Assembly (NCBI RefSeq): GCF_002995785.1
Contig: NZ_PVXO01000018.1
Coordinates: 1 to 35,082, forward strand
Reading direction: 5' to 3'
Source of the DNA: Clostridium liquoris
GTDB taxonomy: Bacteria > Bacillota > Clostridia > Clostridiales > Clostridiaceae
Length of the DNA: 35,082 nt
Shown here: piece after piece, positions 9,109-17,282 of the stretch
How the letters are laid out: the number at the start of each line of letters is the position of its first letter
How positions within the stretch are numbered: the stretch's first letter is position 1
The notes under the pieces: model-generated
Databases searched by the model: none
The model's input: only the letters and a program-made list of their open reading frames with translations
Told to the model about the DNA's origin: nothing
Position numbers and translations under genes: made by a program

Positions 9109-9436
9109 TTAATTATTGTCAGGAAATATAATATCCTTTAAACTTTCCTCACATAAATTATATTTTAAGCTGTAACCAAAAAGATTATTCTTAAAAGCCC
9201 AATCACACATCATATCAAGAACGGGAATAATTTCTTTACCATTGTCTGTAATTGAATATTCAACCTTTGGTGGAATTTCAGCATAGACTTTTCTTTCTAT
9301 AAGATTATCCTCCTCTAGTTCTCTTAATTGTTTAGTTAATATTTTATGGGTTATATCTGGAATCAAATGTTGAAGCTGACTAAATCTTAAAGTATGAAGT
9401 TGTCCTAGATACCATAGTATTATCTTTCATAATCAT
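9109..9436 (-). pseudogene. HxlR-family transcriptional regulator, truncated and frameshifted
   Basis: The reading frame encodes the HxlR winged helix: ILWYLGQLHTLRFSQLQHLI, then PDITHKILTKQLRELEED and VEYSITDNGKEIIPVL, all typical of this redox- or aldehyde-responsive family. However, the usual N-terminal start (about 15-20 residues including CPVE...GGKW) is missing, and the in-frame codon just before KIILW is a TGA stop at 9427-9429. An ATG with a good TAGGAG site lies at 9436 but is one base out of frame; removing one A from the AAA at 9425-9427 would give MIMKIILWYLG... Hence it is either a real 1-bp frameshift in an already shortened gene or a sequencing error. A rescue start at TTG 9366 would lose half the DNA-binding helix bundle. 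It is divergent from the alcohol dehydrogenase, which it may once have regulated. Confidence 0.7.
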
Positions 9437-9441
9437 GCTCC

Positions 9442-9480
9442 TACCTTAAATAGTTTTAAGGTATCCTTTAAGATACCTTA
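9442..9480. promoter_or_regulatory. three alternating TACCTTA boxes, probable operator
   Basis: TACCTTA occurs at 9442-9448, its complement TAAGGTA at 9457-9463, and TACCTTA again at 9474-9480, so adjacent boxes form two overlapping inverted repeats (9442-9463, and 9457-9480 with 9-bp arms TAAGGTATC/GATACCTTA). They sit between the HxlR-like regulator and the alcohol dehydrogenase promoter. Such arrays fit a dimeric winged-helix repressor or activator, probably of the HxlR family. Confidence 0.55.
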
Positions 9481-9498
9481 TATCAATAAAGTGCATTC

Positions 9499-9527
9499 TT
9501 GCTTAGATGTTCATATATCATTATACT
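9499..9527 (+). promoter_or_regulatory. probable promoter of the alcohol dehydrogenase gene
   Basis: TTGCTT (9499-9504) and TATACT (9522-9527) are spaced 17 bp apart, 20 bp downstream of the TACCTTA boxes. Transcription would start near 9534, leaving a ~43-nt leader to the ATG at 9577. Confidence 0.5.
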
Positions 9528-9576
9528 ATATATAGTGATTTGGATAATATTAAATATTACATTAGGGGGTATTTTT

Positions 9577-10755
9577 ATGAATTTTAATTATTATATACCA
9601 ACAAAAATATTATTTGGGCCAGGAAAGTTAAATGAACTTCAAAAAGAAGTGCTTCCTGGTAAGAAGGCATTAATTGTTACAACAGCAGGTAAGTCCGTTA
9701 AAAGATATGGATATTTAAGTCGTGTTGAAAAAATATTAGATAACAAAGGAATTAAGCATGTTCTATTTGATAAAATATTGCCTAATCCAATTAAGGGTCA
9801 TGTTATGGAAGGTGCAGAACTTGCTAAAAAAGAAAATTGCGATTTTGTTATAGGATTAGGTGGAGGAAGCAGCATTGATTCAGCAAAGAGCATCGCTGTA
9901 ATGGCTAAAAATAATGGAGATTACTGGGATTATATTTCTGGTGGATCAGGAAAAGGAAAACCTGCTATAAATGGAGTCCTTCCTATTGTTGCAATAACTA
10001 CTACAGCTGGAACAGGTACAGAAGCCGATCCTTGGACTGTTATAACAAAGGAAGACACTAATGAAAAAATAGGCTTTGGTAATGAACATACATTTCCAAT
10101 GATATCAGTAGTAGACCCTGAACTTATGATTTCAGTACCAAAGGAACTTACTGCATATCAAGGTTTTGATGCACTTTTCCATGCAACTGAAGGGTTTATT
10201 GCCAATATAGCAACACCTATTAGCGATAGTTATGCTCTTAAGAGTATTGAACTTATAGCAAAATATTTACCTATATGCGTAAAGGATGGAAATAATATAG
10301 AAGCACGTACAAATGTTGCATTGGCTAACACTCTTTCAGGTTTAGTTGAATCAACATCAAGTTGTACATCTGAGCATTCAATGGAACATGCTCTTAGTGC
10401 AAATCATCCTGAATTACCACATGGTGCGGGACTTATAATGCTATCAGAAGCATACTATACATTCTTTGCAGATAAAGTGCCAGATAAATTTATAACAATG
10501 GCAAAAACTATGGGAGTTGATGTTGATTCTCTTAAAGAAGAACAGCGCCCAATGGCCTTTGTAAAAGCACTAATTAAGCTGCAAGAGGATTGTGATGTAC
10601 AGGATTTGAAAATGTCCAGCTATGGAATTAAAGAAGAAGATATTCCAGGATTAGCCCAAAAGGCATATGAGACTATGTCAGGATTATTTGCAATAGACCC
10701 TTACAAGCTATCAATGGAAGAAACAATTGATATTATGCATAAGGCATATAAATAA
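9577..10755 (+). CDS. iron-containing alcohol dehydrogenase
   Basis: A 392-residue group III (iron-dependent) alcohol dehydrogenase, the family of clostridial butanol dehydrogenases and lactaldehyde reductase. The nucleotide-binding motif GGGSSIDSAKS and the TTTAGTGTEA motif are intact. Probable metal ligands are Asp198, His202, His267 and His282 (the last in PHG). It should interconvert aldehydes and alcohols using NAD(P)H in the cytoplasm. I start at 9577 because AGGGGG lies about 10 bp upstream and the protein then begins with the family-typical MNFNYYIPTKILFGPG; the frame stays open upstream to 9499 but that part is a hydrophobic stretch of leader. It is divergent from the HxlR-like fragment, a common pairing for aldehyde-responsive regulation. 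Exact substrate is not predictable. Confidence 0.92.
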   Translation: MNFNYYIPTKILFGPGKLNELQKEVLPGKKALIVTTAGKSVKRYGYLSRVEKILDNKGIKHVLFDKILPNPIKGHVMEGAELAKKENCDFVIGLGGGSSIDSAKSIAVMAKNNGDYWDYISGGSGKGKPAINGVLPIVAITTTAGTGTEADPWTVITKEDTNEKIGFGNEHTFPMISVVDPELMISVPKELTAYQGFDALFHATEGFIANIATPISDSYALKSIELIAKYLPICVKDGNNIEARTNVALANTLSGLVESTSSCTSEHSMEHALSANHPELPHGAGLIMLSEAYYTFFADKVPDKFITMAKTMGVDVDSLKEEQRPMAFVKALIKLQEDCDVQDLKMSSYGIKEEDIPGLAQKAYETMSGLFAIDPYKLSMEETIDIMHKAYK

Positions 10756-10795
10756 TAAATTAAAATTAGTTAAAATTAGTTAAGGTTAGAAATTA

Positions 10796-10860
10796 GGGGA
10801 CAGTTAACAACCTTTAAGTTTGGGGACAAGCATTTTAGTTAAAAGTTGTTAACTGTCCCC
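10796..10860. repeat. intergenic palindromic repeat, copy 1
   Basis: A 65-bp imperfect palindrome 40 bp downstream of the alcohol dehydrogenase. The outer arms are GGGGACAGTTAACAAC and GTTGTTAACTGTCCCC; the centre holds GGGGACAAGCATTTT. Right of the centre it is identical to copy 3 except for one base (T for C) in the last ten. It ends in GTTTTC, so it could also act as a terminator. Confidence 0.85.
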
Positions 10861-10944
10861 GTTTTCATCCCCGGTTTTACATTTTTATACTCATTTTACT
10901 AGAAAATAAAGTTATGTTTAAATAAAGATTATACAAATATGGTA

Positions 10945-10973
10945 TTGTTTAAATATTATTTATTTGATATAAT
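10945..10973 (+). promoter_or_regulatory. promoter of the polysaccharide gene cluster
   Basis: TTGTTT (10945-10950) and TATAAT (10968-10973) are 17 bp apart. Transcription would begin near 10980, giving a ~110-nt leader that contains palindromic repeat copy 2 before the first gene at 11090. Confidence 0.6.
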
Positions 10974-11001
10974 GTGCTATGAAGAAATTATAAAGAATAT
11001 A

Positions 11002-11063
11002 AGGACAGTTAAGGACTTTTTAATATTTACACAAGCATTCTATAAAAAGCTGATGACTGTCCT
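11002..11063. repeat. intergenic palindromic repeat, copy 2 (in a leader)
   Basis: A diverged 62-bp member of the family (arms AGGACAGTTAAGGAC and CTGATGACTGTCCT, with some mismatches and G-T pairs; central ACAAGCATT kept). It lies between the probable promoter at 10945-10973 and the gene at 11090, so it would be transcribed as a hairpin in the 5' leader and could influence read-through or mRNA stability. Confidence 0.75.
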
Positions 11064-11089
11064 ATAATTTTCCTACTTGGAGGTGAATT

Positions 11090-13693
11090 ATGGATAGAAA
11101 GTATATTGTTGGTACCATAATTTTATTAGTGTGCATTTTTATAGGTATCTTTATACATAAAAATTATAATGTGGATATCAATTCAGGAGAAATAGCTATA
11201 AGTAAAAAAAGTAATTATGATGCATCAAAGGAAATTAAGCAGGCATTAAATTCCTTTGATAGCAGTAAGAAGGCAGATATTATAACAAATGTTAATACAT
11301 CATCAAATGTAGTAGCATTATCATTTGAAGGACTTTGTAATAAAGACACTATGGATAAAATAATACATATGTTAGATGAATACGGAATTAAGGCAACATT
11401 TTTTATTCCTGGAATTAAAGCAGCAGAGGATCCTAGCATAGTAAAAGTCATACAAAAAAGTGGACAAGATATAGGAAATGGTACCCTCTCTGGAATTAAA
11501 AATATGGAGAAGCTGTCTAAAGAACAATTGGTTACTGATTTTTGCAGAACTAATAAGATTTTAAAATCTATTACTGGAAAAGATACTGTTTTACTAAAGT
11601 GTAATTCCACAGTTTATAATGATAATATTTTAACAGCAGCCTATGCATCAGGGAATAAATATGCTGTCAATAGCAATCATTATTTAAGTTATCAAAGTTT
11701 TAAAAATTATGACCAAGCATATGGATATATAAATAACTTAGAAAAAGGAGCAATAATCTCCATAAAATTAGAAGGTGTCCTTGACAGCTTTGAATATGGA
11801 GAAAAAACAGTAGAAGAGAAACCTGCAATAGATAAACAGGCTGGTATAAAAGAAGGAAAGAGTAAAGAAGAGGAACAAGTTACTATTATACAAACAGTAG
11901 AATGGCTTTTAAAATCAATACAGGAACAAAATAAGACAGTTGTTAAAGTAGCTGAGTTGCCCAATATTATAGAACACAATGAATTACAAAACAATAAAAA
12001 TATATTAAATAAAGTATACAACCAAAACAATAAATCAAAAAATAATAAAATACAAAATAATAAAATACGAAATAATAAAGTACAAAATAATAAATCAAAA
12101 AATAATGAAGTGAAAAATAATGTGGATTCAATAAATTTCAAAGAATTAGTAAGGAAAAATAATAAAAAACTTGCACCTGTTGTTTCAGAATTTTATACTA
12201 CCCAAAGAGCTTTGTCATATACATTTAGAGGCATAAGCAATGAGGCTAGTTTAGATAATATATTGAAAATGATGGACAAACTTAATGCTAAGGGAACATT
12301 CTTTGTAATAAAAGAAGAAATATTAAAATATCCAGATAGAATAAATAAAATCTTAAGTAAGGGTCATGAAATTGGAAATGGCGGTATAACAACTAATTCC
12401 AATTTATTAAATAAATCCACAGAGGAAATTTGTAAGGAAATATATGAAGTGGATAAATTGTTAAAAGAAAAAGGAATAAATACCAATGCATATATGGCTG
12501 GATATGGGTATATAGATCCTCAAATTCAGGAAGCCTTATCAGCAATAACTAATATTCCTTCCCTTAAAAATTATGAGTTATTTACCTACTCAAAGGCACC
12601 CATTGTTAACAAATATAAAGACATGAGTGCTGAAGAAATATTGCGCAGCTATTTCAATATAAATTCCTATGTATCACTTCGAAAGGGAGAAATAGTTTAC
12701 TTTAGATTAGATTCTAATTTATTTAAAAATGATGAGCTTATTGCCAATATAATTGAGCTGTTAACTAAAAACTATGTTCAAAATGGTTATGTGAGCAAGT
12801 ATAATGAAAAGTCACAATCCTATGATTTAGCTCAAAAACCATTAGGCTATTCAGTAGTAACATTAGGTAATTTGCAAAAAACTATTGAGACATCATCACA
12901 GTTCGGCAGATACAATATTATGAGCAATCCAATTCCTATGAAGGAAAGAACCGATGAAGAAGCAGCAAAGATGATAAAAACTAATTATATAGGAAATGAG
13001 TATATAGATTTAAGTGACTTTAGCGAAGAGGAAAAGTTATCTATTGATAAAAGTGGAACTATTGATACAAATAGTGAAAATGTTATATTCTTTACATTTG
13101 ATGACTGGGGAGGAGATCCTGTAATAAATGAAATACTAGATGTATTAAACAAACATAAGGTAAAGGCAACCTTCTTTGTAATATCAAAATATGCAGATAT
13201 TAATAGTAATATATCAAATGCTAATCCAAACCTGCTTAGAACCATTGCTTTAAATGGTCATGATATTGGAAGTCATAATTATAACCATGAGCTTTTGGAC
13301 ACTAGTAAGAAAGAACTTGAGGTTTCTTTAGCTAAATCTTATGACGTTATGGAAAGTGTAATAGGGGATCTAGATTCGCTTAGACCATATTTTAGACCAC
13401 CTACCTTGCTTTTAAGAAAAGAAGGGCTAGAGGCTGTATATGAAAGCGGCTATAAATATACTATTAATGGAAATATTACAACTCATGACTATGAAAGGCC
13501 CTCTGCACAGGATATCGTAAATTATATAGAACGAGGATTGGTTAAAGGCAGGGGAAATGTAGTAGTAATGCATATGAATGATCAGGCTTATTATACTGCA
13601 GAAGCTTTAGACATATTTTTGACTAACAATGAAAAAGGCTTGTATGGGGAAAAATATAAAATTGCAAAGTTAAGTGACTATTTAGAAAAATAA
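11090..13693 (+). CDS. membrane-anchored protein with three NodB (polysaccharide deacetylase) domains
   Basis: An 867-residue protein: N-terminal membrane anchor (residues ~6-23), then three NodB-like domains. The third (~residues 660-865) carries the full metal and catalytic set: FTFDD (Asp671, Asp672), SHNYNH (His729, His733) and RPYFRPP. The first (~73-230) and second (~370-580) keep the fold signature (KATFFI, KGTFFVI) but have lost catalytic residues (SFEG and TFRG instead of TFDDG; GNG replacing the His motif), so are probably structural or sugar-binding. Domains 1 and 2 are joined by a low-complexity NNKxx repeat. The protein likely removes N-acetyl groups from a cell-surface polymer outside the membrane. 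GGAGGTG precedes the ATG. It leads a four-gene cluster with a glycosyltransferase, another deacetylase-like protein and a GH18-like protein, similar in logic to PgaB/PgaC or B. subtilis ydaJKLMN-type exopolysaccharide loci. Confidence 0.85.
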   Translation: MDRKYIVGTIILLVCIFIGIFIHKNYNVDINSGEIAISKKSNYDASKEIKQALNSFDSSKKADIITNVNTSSNVVALSFEGLCNKDTMDKIIHMLDEYGIKATFFIPGIKAAEDPSIVKVIQKSGQDIGNGTLSGIKNMEKLSKEQLVTDFCRTNKILKSITGKDTVLLKCNSTVYNDNILTAAYASGNKYAVNSNHYLSYQSFKNYDQAYGYINNLEKGAIISIKLEGVLDSFEYGEKTVEEKPAIDKQAGIKEGKSKEEEQVTIIQTVEWLLKSIQEQNKTVVKVAELPNIIEHNELQNNKNILNKVYNQNNKSKNNKIQNNKIRNNKVQNNKSKNNEVKNNVDSINFKELVRKNNKKLAPVVSEFYTTQRALSYTFRGISNEASLDNILKMMDKLNAKGTFFVIKEEILKYPDRINKILSKGHEIGNGGITTNSNLLNKSTEEICKEIYEVDKLLKEKGINTNAYMAGYGYIDPQIQEALSAITNIPSLKNYELFTYSKAPIVNKYKDMSAEEILRSYFNINSYVSLRKGEIVYFRLDSNLFKNDELIANIIELLTKNYVQNGYVSKYNEKSQSYDLAQKPLGYSVVTLGNLQKTIETSSQFGRYNIMSNPIPMKERTDEEAAKMIKTNYIGNEYIDLSDFSEEEKLSIDKSGTIDTNSENVIFFTFDDWGGDPVINEILDVLNKHKVKATFFVISKYADINSNISNANPNLLRTIALNGHDIGSHNYNHELLDTSKKELEVSLAKSYDVMESVIGDLDSLRPYFRPPTLLLRKEGLEAVYESGYKYTINGNITTHDYERPSAQDIVNYIERGLVKGRGNVVVMHMNDQAYYTAEALDIFLTNNEKGLYGEKYKIAKLSDYLEK
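12026..12115 (+). repeat. six 15-bp tandem repeats encoding NNKxx linker
   Basis: Six in-frame 15-bp units, each encoding Asn-Asn-Lys/Glu-x-x (NNKSK, NNKIQ, NNKIR, NNKVQ, NNKSK, NNEVK). They form a flexible hydrophilic linker between NodB domains 1 and 2 of the deacetylase. Near-identical AT-only units are prone to slipped-strand changes, so copy number may vary between strains. Confidence 0.85.
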
Positions 13694-13721
13694 TGTTATA
13701 TGTTGAAATAGGAGTTTAAAA

Positions 13722-15598
13722 ATGAATTTTAAATATAAAAAATTAAAAAAGAATAAAGGTAAAACTAAAGATATTCTTTTAAATCCCCGTAAAGATAGGA
13801 GACTGCTGGCAAATGTTCCTGATAAAGAAGCTATAAGAGATAGTGTTGATCGTAGAGGGAAAAAGGTATTAGAGGATTATAACGATGATCACAATGCATT
13901 TATAAAAAGTAAAAAAGCTGGAATAAGATATATAATGGAAACTGATATTAAAGTAATGTGTAAAAATCAAAAAAGCAATAGCACATTTACAGTTAAATCT
14001 ATAGATGTTTCTACTACGGGAATTTTATTAGAATTAAAAGATAAAGAACAATTAAATATAATTTCCAATGCTAACAGTATTAAATTAGAATTTAAAGTAT
14101 TACCAGGTTCTATGCCAGAAGGATATGAAATGAATGTTAAAATTAACGGGAAAAAGGTTAGGGATTCTGTTACATCAGAGGGAAAAGTACTATGTGGTAT
14201 AGAATTTATGGAAACATTGTCGGAGTATTCTAATAGAAAAAAGGATAGATATATATTAGCTGCATCTAGTTTATTACTATTATTTATAAGTATATTCATT
14301 ATGTTAATGCGTGCAGAAAGTATCATATATTTTAAATTTAATAAGTGGATATATCTATATAGCATTATTGCAGCTGTATTTTTATTAAGCAGATATTTAT
14401 TTGGAGGGTTATACAAGCCTATGCCAATAGATGTTAATTATACACCAGGTGTAACAATTATTATTCCTTGTTTTAATGAAGCTAAATGGATAGAAAGAAC
14501 AATTTTAAGCTGCATCAACCAAGATTACCCTATTGATAATCTAGAAGTTATAGTTGTAGATGATTGCTCTAATGATAATTCTGTGGAAAAAATTAAGGAA
14601 ACCATAGATAAACTAAATAATGAAGCAGAAAGATTTGATGCTCCAAGTAGGGTGAAGTATTTTGTCCAAGAAAGAAATTCAGGAAAGAGAGAGGCTCTTT
14701 GTAAAGGAGTTTTAAATGCAAAGCATGATTTAGTTGTATTTGTTGATTCAGACAGCTTCTTAGATCCTTTTGCCATAAGGAATCTAGTGCAGCCTTTTAA
14801 AGATCCTAAAATGGGTGGAGTATCAGGCAGAACAGATGTTGCTAATACCTATACAAATACTTTAACTAAAATGCAGTCTGTTAGATATTATATTGCTTTT
14901 AGAATTATGAAAGCAGCAGAAGCTTATTTTGATTCGGTTACATGTTTATCAGGACCTTTATCCTGCTATAGAAAACAAATAGTTATGGATAATATGAATG
15001 AATGGATAAATCAAAGATTTTTGGGTCAAAAGGCAACGATAGAGCCATGACTAATTTTGTATTGAAAGGACATAGAACTAGTTATCAAGATACGGCAATT
15101 TGCTCTACTATTGTACCTAATAAGTACAAGGTGTTTCTTAAACAGCAAATGAGATGGAAGCGATCATGGTTAAGGGAATCAATTATTGCAGGAAAGTTTA
15201 TGTGGAAAAAGGAACCTTTTATGACTCTTTTCTTTTATATAGGAGTAATTGTTCCTATTGCTGCACCTATAGTATTTACTTATAACCTAATTTATGTACC
15301 AATTGTACACAATATATTTCCAACCACATTTCTTGTTGGATTATTAATGATGTCATTAATGATGAGTTTTGCTCAAATGTTCTATAGAAAAAGTACAACC
15401 TGGATTTTTGGAATGTTATTTTGTATTTTTTATGAAGCTGTATTACTTTGGCAAATGCCTATAGCATGGGTAACCTTTTGGAAATCAACCTGGGGTACAA
15501 GAATGACCCCAAGTGATATAGAAGCTGAAAGAAAAAAACAGCAAAGGAAACAGTCTAGAATATTAAGAAAAAAGGGGGAAAATGTATATGAAAAATAA
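13722..15598 (+). pseudogene. PilZ-family 2 glycosyltransferase, split by a frameshift
   Basis: A processive GT2 synthase related to PgaC, NdvB-like or hyaluronan synthases, preceded by a PilZ-like domain (~residues 60-170, with DVSTTG matching the DxSxxG c-di-GMP motif, though the RxxxR part is not clear). Two membrane helices follow (~180-230), then the GT-A domain with VDDCSNDNS and the DxD-like FVDSDS. After residue ~436 the frame is lost: the first frame ends at 15050, while the second, open to 15598, continues with SKGNDRAMTNFVLKGHRT, the QQMRWKRSW (QxxRW) motif and three or four membrane helices. The break lies near 15018-15026, in TTTTTGGGT; one missing base (for example a fourth G) would join FLG to SKGNDRA. 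This is either a real inactivating mutation or a sequencing error; unrepaired, the synthase loses its QxxRW and pore. GGAG lies upstream of the ATG. Confidence 0.82.
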
Positions 15599-17267
15599 AA
15601 GTTTTTCCCCGAAAAGAAAAGATAGAGTTAAGATAATAAGAGGTACAGTTCAAGGAATAATTTTATTTGTGATATTATTAGTTATTATAAAAGCTTTATT
15701 TACCTTTTCAGTATATGAGCCCTATAGCTCAAATAGTATTTCTAAAGATGGAAAAGGCGGATTTATTGCGGTATCATATTTTGGAGTAGATAGGACAGGA
15801 AATGATACACTGATAAGTACTGAAGCATTAGAAAAACAAATAAAAGCATTAAAGGATAATGGATACGTAACAATAACACAGCAAGATATATTGGATTACT
15901 ATAATAAAGGAAAGGCTTTACCAGAGAAATCCTTATTCTTATTGTTTGAGGATGGAAGAAGAGATACAGCAACATTTTCTCAAAAAGTTCTAGAAAAATA
16001 TAACTATAAGGCCACAATTCTAACCTATGCAGATAAATTTGCAAAGAAAGACACAAAGTTTTTAATGCCTAAAGATTTGTTAAAATTAAAAGATAGCTCT
16101 TACTGGGAGTTGGGAACCAATGGATATAGATTAGAGTATATAAATGTTTTTGACAAAGACTCAAATTACTTAGGAAATTTAAATTCTGTCCAGTTCTCAA
16201 AGGCATCCTCTAAAATTGATAGAAAATACAATCATTATTTAATGGATTACATTAGAGATGAACATGGTATTCCTATGGAAACTTATGAAGAAATGAAACA
16301 GCGTATCAATAAGGATTATGAAAGCTTATCAAATATATATAAAAAAGATATAGGATATTTACCATCTTTATATGCACTTATGCATTCAAATACAGGACAG
16401 TTTGGTACAAATGATAAAGCTAGCGAAGTGAATGGCAAAGACATTAAAAAGTTATTTAGTATGAATTTTAACAGAGAGGGAGATTCATTGAATTTATCTA
16501 ATAGCTCTATTTATGATTTAACTAGAGTTCAGCCACAGGCCTATTGGAGTACTAATCATTTATTAATGAGAATTTGGGATGATACTAAAAGAAATACTGA
16601 ATTTGTTGTAGGAGATGAAGAAAAGGCCAGCAAGTTCAAAGAAATAAAAGGACAAGCAGAGTTTGTAGATGATAAAATTATAGTAACATCATTGCCGAAG
16701 GAAACAGGGCTTATTAAGCTATTAAATAGTGAAAATTATAAGGATATTAAAATATCGACAACATTAAAGGGCAATGTTATAGGTTCTCAGTCCATATATT
16801 TAAGATCCAATGAAGATTTAAGCAGCAGCATATGTGTTCAACTTATTAATAATGTAGTCAATGTTATTGAAAGTTCAAATGGGAATAAAAAAATTCTATA
16901 TTCTTTAGATTTAAATCATAAGAATAAACAAATTGATGTAAAAGAACCTGGAAATAAAAAAATTGATATAACATTGGCTGATGAAAAGCTTACTTTGGCT
17001 ATTGATGGAAAGAACATAGTGGAAGACTTAAAGGTAAGCAATAAAAATGAAGGAAGTGTTTATCTACAGTGCACATGGGGAGAATATGGATATAGCCAAA
17101 AAAATATTGCAGATGATGTATACGACGGAATATTTGAAGGCTTTAAAGTCACTAATATAAATAATGAAGTTTTATATGATTCTTCATTAAAAGGAATGGA
17201 AGCTTTAACTTACAACATTAAAAGTTCCTTTAACAAAATTGTGAATTGGTTTATTGAAAATTTATAG
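15582..17267 (+). CDS. membrane-anchored polysaccharide deacetylase-like protein, probably catalytically inactive
   Basis: A 561-residue protein with an N-terminal membrane anchor (~residues 22-42) and a NodB-like domain (~residues 60-330) of the PgaB/YadE type: it has the lead-in LEKQIKALKDNGYVTIT and LLFEDGRRDTA where active members have LTFDDG. The first catalytic Asp is Glu123, and the region matching the His motif reads WELGTNGYRLE, lacking both histidines, so deacetylase activity is doubtful. The C-terminal ~200 residues (~365-540) look like a beta-rich jelly-roll sugar-binding domain. The start overlaps the glycosyltransferase end by 17 bp behind AAAGGGGG, implying translational coupling; a second in-frame ATG lies two codons on. 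Likely role: polymer binding, export or assembly alongside the synthase. Confidence 0.75.
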   Translation: MYMKNKSFSPKRKDRVKIIRGTVQGIILFVILLVIIKALFTFSVYEPYSSNSISKDGKGGFIAVSYFGVDRTGNDTLISTEALEKQIKALKDNGYVTITQQDILDYYNKGKALPEKSLFLLFEDGRRDTATFSQKVLEKYNYKATILTYADKFAKKDTKFLMPKDLLKLKDSSYWELGTNGYRLEYINVFDKDSNYLGNLNSVQFSKASSKIDRKYNHYLMDYIRDEHGIPMETYEEMKQRINKDYESLSNIYKKDIGYLPSLYALMHSNTGQFGTNDKASEVNGKDIKKLFSMNFNREGDSLNLSNSSIYDLTRVQPQAYWSTNHLLMRIWDDTKRNTEFVVGDEEKASKFKEIKGQAEFVDDKIIVTSLPKETGLIKLLNSENYKDIKISTTLKGNVIGSQSIYLRSNEDLSSSICVQLINNVVNVIESSNGNKKILYSLDLNHKNKQIDVKEPGNKKIDITLADEKLTLAIDGKNIVEDLKVSNKNEGSVYLQCTWGEYGYSQKNIADDVYDGIFEGFKVTNINNEVLYDSSLKGMEALTYNIKSSFNKIVNWFIENL

Positions 17268-17282
17268 TTTAAGAGGTAGTAA

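Noticed and set aside
10796-10860. Resemblance of the palindromic repeat to integron attC sites (GTT...AAC ends)
   Set aside because: The arms read GTTAACAAC, which does not fit the GTTRRRY/RYYYAAC core pair, and no integron integrase is present.
15002-15050. Programmed -1 ribosomal frameshift in the glycosyltransferase
   Set aside because: The run ATTTTTGGG does not match a classic X-XXY-YYZ slippery heptamer in the reading frame, and GT2 synthases are not known to need frameshifting; a 1-bp indel is simpler.
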